A DNA stretch of 30,331 bases, from NCBI GenBank assembly GCA_025774865.1, contig JALGZO010000458.1:1-30331 (forward strand), written 5' to 3'. This document shows, in pieces, positions 26,164 through 30,331 of the stretch. The translations under genes were made by a program, and so were the position numbers. Below the pieces are notes generated by a model, which saw nothing but the letters and a program-made list of their open reading frames with translations, was not told the DNA's origin and ran no database searches. Every line of letters starts with the position of its first letter. Position 1 is the stretch's first letter. The stretch is from a bacterium. Lineage in GTDB: Bacteria; ARS69.

Positions 26164-26178
26164 GCGAACGCCGTGCCA
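26164..26178 (-). promoter_or_regulatory. Possible sigma-54 promoter for groESL
   Basis: On the minus strand TGGCACGGCGTTCGC has a perfect TGGCACG -24 element and the required ten bases between GG and GC. The -12 element is TCGC instead of TTGC. It lies 63 bases before the groES start. A TTGACG (26189-26184) is just upstream, but its -10 partner (CGCTAG) is poor. Confidence 0.42.
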
Positions 26179-26388
26179 GAAGACGTCAAAAAACGCAACC
26201 CCTTGACTTCATGATGGTTGAGCGGATCGTCGGGTCCGCGCGTGCCTCCCGGGCGCGCCAGGTGGCAGGCGGCGGAACGGCCCGATGTCAGTCAGACACC
26301 CGGACCTCCGTCAGATTGGCAGGGTATCTCCTTCCGGGCCGCCGGCCCCGCTGAAGTGGTATCTTCCCCTCGCGAAGCGGAGGGTGTC

Positions 26389-27384
26389 GTGAGATTCGGA
26401 ATCAGCTACTTCGGGGTCCGGGATCCGCGTCACGCCCGGAGCGATCTCGACGAGATCGCGGACGCGGGATTCACGGACGTGATCCATACGTTCTCCGAGT
26501 ACGACCTCCGTTACCACGTCGAGGACGTCGAACGTCTCGTGACGGAGACCCGGTCCCGCGGGCTCGCGGCGGCGCTTGATCCGTGGGGAGTCGGGGGCGT
26601 GTTCGGAGGCGAGGCCTACTCCGAGCTCGCGCTCACGCAGCTCGACTGCCGGCAGATCGACGCCGAGGGCCGCTCGGTCCCGGCGGCCTGCCCGAACGCG
26701 CCCGCCACGCTCGATCTGCTCCGGCGCTGGACGCGCGTCGCCCTCGAGCTCTCGCCCGATCGATTGTTCTGGGACGAGCCCCACTTCTATCTCGGGGCGT
26801 TGCAGGACGGTCCGGTCTCGCCCGGCTGCCGTTGCGAGGCGTGCGCCGCCGCGTGGGGCAAGGCCGGTTCCGACGAGCCCCTGCCGCCGGAGGGGGATCC
26901 CCGCCTCGCGCACTTCCGGGCGGAGAGCCTGAAGCGTCTCCTCGAAGGAGCGATCGCGGAGGCCCGCGGTTCGGACGTCGGTCACACTCTCTGTTTTCTT
27001 CCCCGGGGTGAGTTCGCCGGGGCGGCCAGCGACGCATGGGAACTGTTCGCGGACATCCCGGGCGTCGACCGTCTGTCCACCGACCCCTACTGGATGGACC
27101 GTCCCGTGGCACCTGCCGATTTCGTCGGGGAGCACGCCACGGGGCTCGGCCAGCTCTGTCGTAAAACGGGACACGAGATGGAGGTATGGATCCAGGGCAT
27201 CCGGATCGCGGCCGGTGAGGAGTCGAAGATCGAACAGGCGGTGGAGGCGGCGGTGGAGGCCGGCGCCGACAGCATCGCGTTCTGGAGTTTCCGCGCGACG
27301 GAGCGAATGAGCTGGCTTGCATGCGGTGATCCGGAGGCGGCGTGGTCCACCATGAAAGGCGCGGTCCGATCCTTTGTCGGATGA
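26389..27384 (+). CDS. TIM-barrel glycoside-hydrolase-like protein
   Basis: The GTG at 26389, behind GCGGAGGG, gives 331 residues starting (M)RFGISYFGVRDPRH; the open frame upstream has no matching features. Repeating strand-helix units such as GFTDVIHTF, RGLAAALDPWGVGG, RLFWDEPHFYL and ADSIAFWSF fit a beta/alpha barrel. WDEPHF places Asp129-Glu130 at the end of a strand, a usual site for a catalytic acid. Cys147, Cys149 and Cys152 (CRCEAC) form a knuckle also seen in some glycosidase-like families. No signal peptide, so probably cytoplasmic. I cannot name the substrate. It is coupled to the following exported protein by an ATGA overlap. Confidence 0.68.
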   Translation: MRFGISYFGVRDPRHARSDLDEIADAGFTDVIHTFSEYDLRYHVEDVERLVTETRSRGLAAALDPWGVGGVFGGEAYSELALTQLDCRQIDAEGRSVPAACPNAPATLDLLRRWTRVALELSPDRLFWDEPHFYLGALQDGPVSPGCRCEACAAAWGKAGSDEPLPPEGDPRLAHFRAESLKRLLEGAIAEARGSDVGHTLCFLPRGEFAGAASDAWELFADIPGVDRLSTDPYWMDRPVAPADFVGEHATGLGQLCRKTGHEMEVWIQGIRIAAGEESKIEQAVEAAVEAGADSIAFWSFRATERMSWLACGDPEAAWSTMKGAVRSFVG

Positions 27385-28214
27385 TCCCGCCTTGCTTTGC
27401 GGGCTCGGCCGGAACGGTCGCGGCATGGACCGCGATCGCCATTCCCTTGACCTTCGCCCCGAGCTTCGCCCATCCGATGGGCAACTCGTCGATCAACCAT
27501 TACGCGGGTCTCGAGATTCGGCCCGATGTCATCGAGATCAAGTACCTTCTCGACTTCGCGGAGATCCCGTCCGCCCGGGAGCTCGAGAGCGTCGATCCCG
27601 ATCGCGACGATCGCGTGACCCCCGAGGAGCGGGAAGCCTACCTGCGTGAGAAGACGGCGGAGGTGATCCCGAAGCTCCGCCTCGAAGTGAACGGCCGTCC
27701 GCTCGCGCTTCGACTCGACCAGCGCCACGTGTCCTTTCCGGCGGGAGAAGCCGGTCTCTCGACCGTCCGCATCGCCTGGCGGCTCCACGCGAACCTCACG
27801 GAGAACTCGAGTGACCGGAACTTCCTCCTTTGGAACGACTCGAACTACGAGAGGTACGCCGGTTGGAAGGAGATCCGACTCCTCGGCACCGAGGGGGTCG
27901 GAATCGGGAAGACCTCGCTACGAAGAGCTCCGTCGAGCGGCGAGCTCTCCGACTATCCGGAAGGGGTCTTCCGTCCCCCGAACGACACGAAGGCGTGGTG
28001 TCAGTTCGGTCCCGAGCTCGAGATGACCCGCACGCGCGCCCCGACCGCGCCCGAGCCGGGACCAGGGCCGGCCCGCGCTGGTCGAAAGGGCGTGCGCCTT
28101 CTGGCGATCGTGGTCGGAACTCTCACCGTCGCGGTGACTCTCGGCGTCCTCCGATTCCGACGCCGGCGGGCCTCTACGGAGCGTGGTGGTCGGGCTCGGG
28201 AAAACTTTTTTTGA
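27381..28214 (+). CDS. Exported, membrane-anchored protein resembling the periplasmic domain of Ni/Co transporters
   Basis: ATG 27381 overlaps the previous stop; 277 residues. A signal peptide would be cleaved before His31, leaving HPMGNSSINHYAGLEI at the mature N-terminus. That sequence resembles the extracytoplasmic domain in front of HoxN/RcnA-like nickel or cobalt transporters and related proteins. Residues 72-83 form a canonical EF-hand-type calcium loop (Asp72, Asp74, Asp76, Glu83). One membrane helix near 238-258 and a basic tail end the protein. The multi-helix transporter part expected in the larger family is absent, and nothing downstream in any frame restores it. It may be a stand-alone metal-binding or sensor protein. 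Family link from memory of motifs only. Confidence 0.65.
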   Translation: MIPPCFAGSAGTVAAWTAIAIPLTFAPSFAHPMGNSSINHYAGLEIRPDVIEIKYLLDFAEIPSARELESVDPDRDDRVTPEEREAYLREKTAEVIPKLRLEVNGRPLALRLDQRHVSFPAGEAGLSTVRIAWRLHANLTENSSDRNFLLWNDSNYERYAGWKEIRLLGTEGVGIGKTSLRRAPSSGELSDYPEGVFRPPNDTKAWCQFGPELEMTRTRAPTAPEPGPGPARAGRKGVRLLAIVVGTLTVAVTLGVLRFRRRRASTERGGRARENFF

Positions 28215-28394
28215 GGGCGAGCTGTCGGCCCGGTCACTCTCGACAAAGATGGATCAGTTTCGCCCAACGACACCTGTTCAGGATCGCGACGATGACTCAC
28301 TCTTCCCGTGATCCTGTAGCCGTTCACACACCACTGGCGAGAATGGCCCAACAGTTCCCAACGCCGACGCGCGACGACGTCGCCACAGGGCGGA

Positions 28395-28417
28395 ACGGTG
28401 TGACACCGTGATATAAT
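28395..28417 (+). promoter_or_regulatory. Extended -10 promoter with an adjoining 15-base palindrome
   Basis: TGATATAAT (28409-28417) is a perfect extended -10 (TGnTATAAT). No TTGACA is present at the proper distance. Directly upstream and touching it is ACGGTGTGACACCGT (28395-28409), an odd-centred perfect palindrome that could be a regulator site. The predicted start, about seven bases after the -10, falls at 28424, where the structured RNA segment begins. Confidence 0.6.
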
Positions 28418-28423
28418 GCTGCT

Positions 28424-28566
28424 GCGGCGGTGGCTGCCCTCCCTGTGGTCCTTCACATCCTGGACGTCGCATTCGGCCGATCCGGGAGGGGTTCGCGAGG
28501 CCCGTGAAGCACGTTTGTGGCGGCTACGCCGCGCTACTCAGCGCGGCGTCCCCCACCACTCGCCGC
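28424..28566 (+). ncRNA. Candidate structured non-coding RNA, 6S-like architecture
   Basis: No coding frame is convincing here, yet pairing is extensive. The predicted 5' end GCGGCGGTGG (28424-28433) pairs with CCACtCGCCGC (28556-28566), leaving a single bulged base, as a closing stem. CTTCAC (28451-28456) pairs with GTGAAG (28504-28509), and CCTGGA (28459-28464) with TCCGGG (28481-28486). ACGCCGCGCT / AGCGCGGCGT (28526-28549) is a perfect ten-base hairpin on the 3' side of the large bubble. A long rod with a central bubble, a 3'-side hairpin and transcription from a strong promoter is the pattern of 6S RNA. I cannot confirm family membership by eye. The hairpin could alternatively serve moeA termination. 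Confidence 0.42.
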
Positions 28567-28569
28567 GGT

Positions 28570-28584
28570 CGGAGCTAGGCTCCG
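28570..28584 (-). terminator. Hairpin around the moeA stop codon
   Basis: CGGAGC-tag-GCTCCG forms a six-base perfect stem. The moeA stop codon (28575-28577) lies in the loop and adjoining base. No U tract follows. A larger perfect hairpin at 28526-28549 lies 25 bases further along the minus strand and may assist termination. Confidence 0.4.
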
Positions 28585-29846
28585 GCGTCCTGGTCTTCGG
28601 AGTCCGGGAACCCCAGAAGCACCACGGTCAGAAGCTCACCGGCTTCCGCCATCGCTCGTCCTTCGGGGATGATCGCCAACCCGTTCGCGTACACCATCGA
28701 TCGCAAGTTGCCGGATCCGAGTGGTCTGACTTCGCGCGCGACGAACCCGTCGGCCGTCCACGCGACCCGCACTCTCGCGAAGTGGCGCCGGGACTCGGGA
28801 CCGGAGATCGAGTCCAGGAGCTTCGCCTGCACTCGTGGGCGCTCCGGGCGCGTGTCTCCCTGGAGCGACCGGAGCACCGGCCGGACGAAATTCTCGAAGC
28901 AGACCATCGAGGAGACCGGATTTCCCGGTAGCCCGAACACGAGCGTCTCGCCCATGCGTCCGAACAGAAGCGGCTTCCCCGGGCTTGCCGACACGCGCCA
29001 CAAGAGCCGCTCCAAGCCGGCCGCGAGCAGTACGTTCTGAACCTCGTCGTGGTCTCCGACCGACACGCCGCCCGACGTGATCAGAACATCGGCGTCGCGA
29101 CCCCGCTCGATGCGCCGCGCGAGATCCCGGGGATCGTCGCGGCCGATTCCGAGATCTTCGAGCTCGCCGCCGGCATCGCGAACCTGGCCGGCCAACGTGT
29201 AGTTGTTGCTGCTGCGAATCTTCCCGGGGGCGAGCTCTTCGCCGACCTCGAGCAGTTCGTCGCCGGTCACGAGCACCGCGACCCGGGGGCGACGGTACAC
29301 GCGAACGCGCTCGCTCCCGATCGACGCGAGGACGCCCGTGTCGGCGGCGCCGAGCGTTCGCCCGGCCTCCAGCATGGACTCCCCCGCTCGAGTGTCCTCC
29401 CCTGCGCGGCGGATGAAACGGCCGGGGGTCGTCTCGCGCTCGACCCTCACGCGCCGGGCGCCGGGTGTCGTCCATTCGAGCATCACGATGGCATCGGCGC
29501 TCGCCGGGACTGGCGCGCCGGTCATGATCCGTACCGCCGTGCCGGTCGCGACCATCACGTCCCCCAAGTCACCCGCGGCGACCTCGCCGACGACGTCGAG
29601 CTCGACGGGCGATTCGGGAGTCGCCCCTTCCACGTCCGCCGCCAGCACTGCGAACCCGTCGACCATCGAGTTGTCGAACGGCGGCACGGGATGAGGTGCC
29701 ACGATTCGTTCCGCGAGGACGCGCCCCCACGCTTCGCGCAGCGCCACCTCCTCGACGTCGAGAGGCGTGACGGTCGAACGGACAATCCGCTCCGCTTCAT
29801 CGAACGGGGTGACCGGCTCGAATTCCCGCCGCGGGGGCACGGTCAC
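28575..29846 (-). CDS. moeA: Molybdopterin molybdenumtransferase MoeA
   Basis: GTG 29846, overlapping the cutA stop as GTGA, gives 423 residues; the frame runs a little further upstream but that part lies inside cutA. MoeA inserts molybdate into adenylylated molybdopterin. PPFDNSMVDGFAV is the MoeA signature near the N-terminus, TGAPVPASADAIV follows, and LVTGDELLEVGEELAPGKIRSSN and ITSGGVSVGDHDEV form the MoCF-like active domain. LVFGLPGNPVSSMVCFE and the C-terminal beta-barrel domain complete it. Length and motifs are normal. No molybdenum enzyme or other cofactor gene is visible in the window. Confidence 0.96.
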   Translation of the reverse strand: MTVPPRREFEPVTPFDEAERIVRSTVTPLDVEEVALREAWGRVLAERIVAPHPVPPFDNSMVDGFAVLAADVEGATPESPVELDVVGEVAAGDLGDVMVATGTAVRIMTGAPVPASADAIVMLEWTTPGARRVRVERETTPGRFIRRAGEDTRAGESMLEAGRTLGAADTGVLASIGSERVRVYRRPRVAVLVTGDELLEVGEELAPGKIRSSNNYTLAGQVRDAGGELEDLGIGRDDPRDLARRIERGRDADVLITSGGVSVGDHDEVQNVLLAAGLERLLWRVSASPGKPLLFGRMGETLVFGLPGNPVSSMVCFENFVRPVLRSLQGDTRPERPRVQAKLLDSISGPESRRHFARVRVAWTADGFVAREVRPLGSGNLRSMVYANGLAIIPEGRAMAEAGELLTVVLLGFPDSEDQDAGA

Positions 29847-30205
29847 GACGAGCCCTCTCGCTCCGGTCCCTCCTCCCAGAGGGACTCGAGCGCCCACCGC
29901 TCGTAGTCGGGGTTCACGGCGAGTATGGGCACCCGGAGCACCGCCGGCGTCTCGTAGGGATGCCGTTCCCGGATCCAGCGCTCGGCCGCCTCCGCGGTTC
30001 GCTCATCGGTCTTCAGGACGACCTGAACCTCGTCCTCGTCGCAGACCGCACCCTTCCAGCGGTAGAGAGAGCGCACGCGAAAGAAGCTCGCGCATGCCGC
30101 CAGTCGCGCCTCGACGGCCTCGCGGGCGAGCTCCCGCGCCTGCTCCTCGGTGGACACGGTCGTGACGATCTCGACGAGAGCCGGGGGACAGTGGGATTCG
30201 TTCAT
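29843..30205 (-). CDS. cutA: CutA1 divalent-cation tolerance family protein
   Basis: A 120-residue small trimeric protein of the CutA1 family. It shows VEIVTTVSTEEQARELAREAVEARLAACASF at the start, LYRWKGAV with the conserved Trp, VVLKTDERTAEAAERWIRERHPYETPAVL and the final LAVNPDYERWALESL. GAGGAG precedes the ATG by four bases. The family has been tied to copper tolerance, but its biochemical role is unsettled. It is coupled to moeA by the GTGA overlap. Confidence 0.95.
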   Translation of the reverse strand: MNESHCPPALVEIVTTVSTEEQARELAREAVEARLAACASFFRVRSLYRWKGAVCDEDEVQVVLKTDERTAEAAERWIRERHPYETPAVLRVPILAVNPDYERWALESLWEEGPEREGSS

Positions 30206-30231
30206 GTTCTCCTCACCGATGCGTTCGCAGC

Positions 30232-30275
30232 CATCCTAAAGGATGCCCCGGGTCCGGGCGATGGCGTGGACCCGG
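30232..30275 (-). repeat. Two inverted repeats in the cutA upstream region
   Basis: CATCCT-aa-AGGATG (30232-30245) and CCGGGTCC / GGACCCGG (30248-30255 and 30268-30275, 12-base loop) lie 27 to 70 bases before the cutA start. They could form leader hairpins on the cutA-moeA mRNA or end a gene coming from the right. Near the right edge a TTGACA (30320-30325, plus strand) may be the -35 of a rightward promoter outside the window. No gene is seen from 30206 to the end. Confidence 0.35.
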
Positions 30276-30331
30276 ACGGCCAAGTCATTGAAATCAACGA
30301 TATTACCGCCAGTGGGAACTTGACACTCCGG

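Noticed and set aside
26101-26220. CIRCE operator for groESL
   Set aside because: No TTAGCACTC/GAGTGCTAA arms with nine-base spacing were found on either strand.
28424-28566. SRP RNA, RNase P RNA or tmRNA as an identity for the structured segment
   Set aside because: The SRP tetraloop region, the RNase P GAGGAAAGUCC-type motif and the tmRNA ends are not present.
30206-30331. Molybdenum-cofactor riboswitch upstream of cutA-moeA
   Set aside because: Two hairpins are visible, but I could not match them to the known Moco riboswitch layout, so only inverted repeats are reported.

Overview
The window is GC-rich, densely coded bacterial chromosome. Lipoprotein, secretin, (pseudo)pilin, rhomboid and groESL genes point to a diderm bacterium. 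The protein set (NtrC/NtrB pair, HD-GYP protein, Asp-rich pseudopilin, Lys/Arg-rich histone-like protein) would suit lineages such as Eisenbacteria, Krumholzibacteriota, Planctomycetota or Myxococcota. I cannot assign a phylum from sequence alone. I saw no tRNA, rRNA, insertion sequence or CRISPR array.

Layout. (1) 306-6029 (+): a regulatory cassette of membrane histidine kinase, receiver protein, HD-GYP c-di-GMP phosphodiesterase and STAS protein, running without a gap into a GspE/PilB assembly ATPase. A good sigma-54 (-24/-12) promoter lies at 239-254. (2) 6045-9553 (-): four minor (pseudo)pilin genes, inverted relative to their neighbours. One carries calcium-loop repeats and one a predicted beta-propeller. 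(3) 9651-15550 (+): gspF/pilC, a major pseudopilin, then pilM-N-O-P-like genes and a short secretin, with a second sigma-54-like promoter at 9570-9585. Regions 1-3 together make most of a type IV pilus / type II secretion-like machine. (4) 15562-17600 (-): sigma-70 family factor, Fur/PerR-type regulator and metallo-beta-lactamase-fold hydrolase, with a Fur-box-like palindrome over the predicted promoter. (5) 17854-20991 (-): LolA-like lipoprotein, rhomboid protease, zinc-ribbon protein, repetitive Lys/Arg-rich protein and degenerate receiver protein. (6) 21277-23930 (-): NtrC-type sigma-54 activator and its soluble NtrB-type kinase. (7) 24163-26100 (-): groES-groEL with a strong terminator and a possible sigma-54-type promoter. 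(8) 26389-28214 (+): TIM-barrel glycosidase-like protein and an exported protein resembling the extracytoplasmic domain of nickel/cobalt transporters. (9) 28395-28566 (+): an extended -10 promoter followed by a highly structured non-coding segment with 6S-RNA-like architecture. (10) 28575-30205 (-): cutA and moeA.

How the genes may fit together (inference): the sigma-54 activator/kinase pair is a natural candidate to drive the sigma-54-type promoters before the two plus-strand pilus operons and perhaps groESL, as PilS/PilR do for pili in proteobacteria. The kinase/receiver/HD-GYP/STAS cassette in the ATPase operon would couple signal input and c-di-GMP turnover to fibre assembly. At least thirteen gene junctions use 4-base stop/start overlaps (ATGA, GTGA or TTGA), so translational coupling is the rule. 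Those junctions also fix several non-ATG starts.
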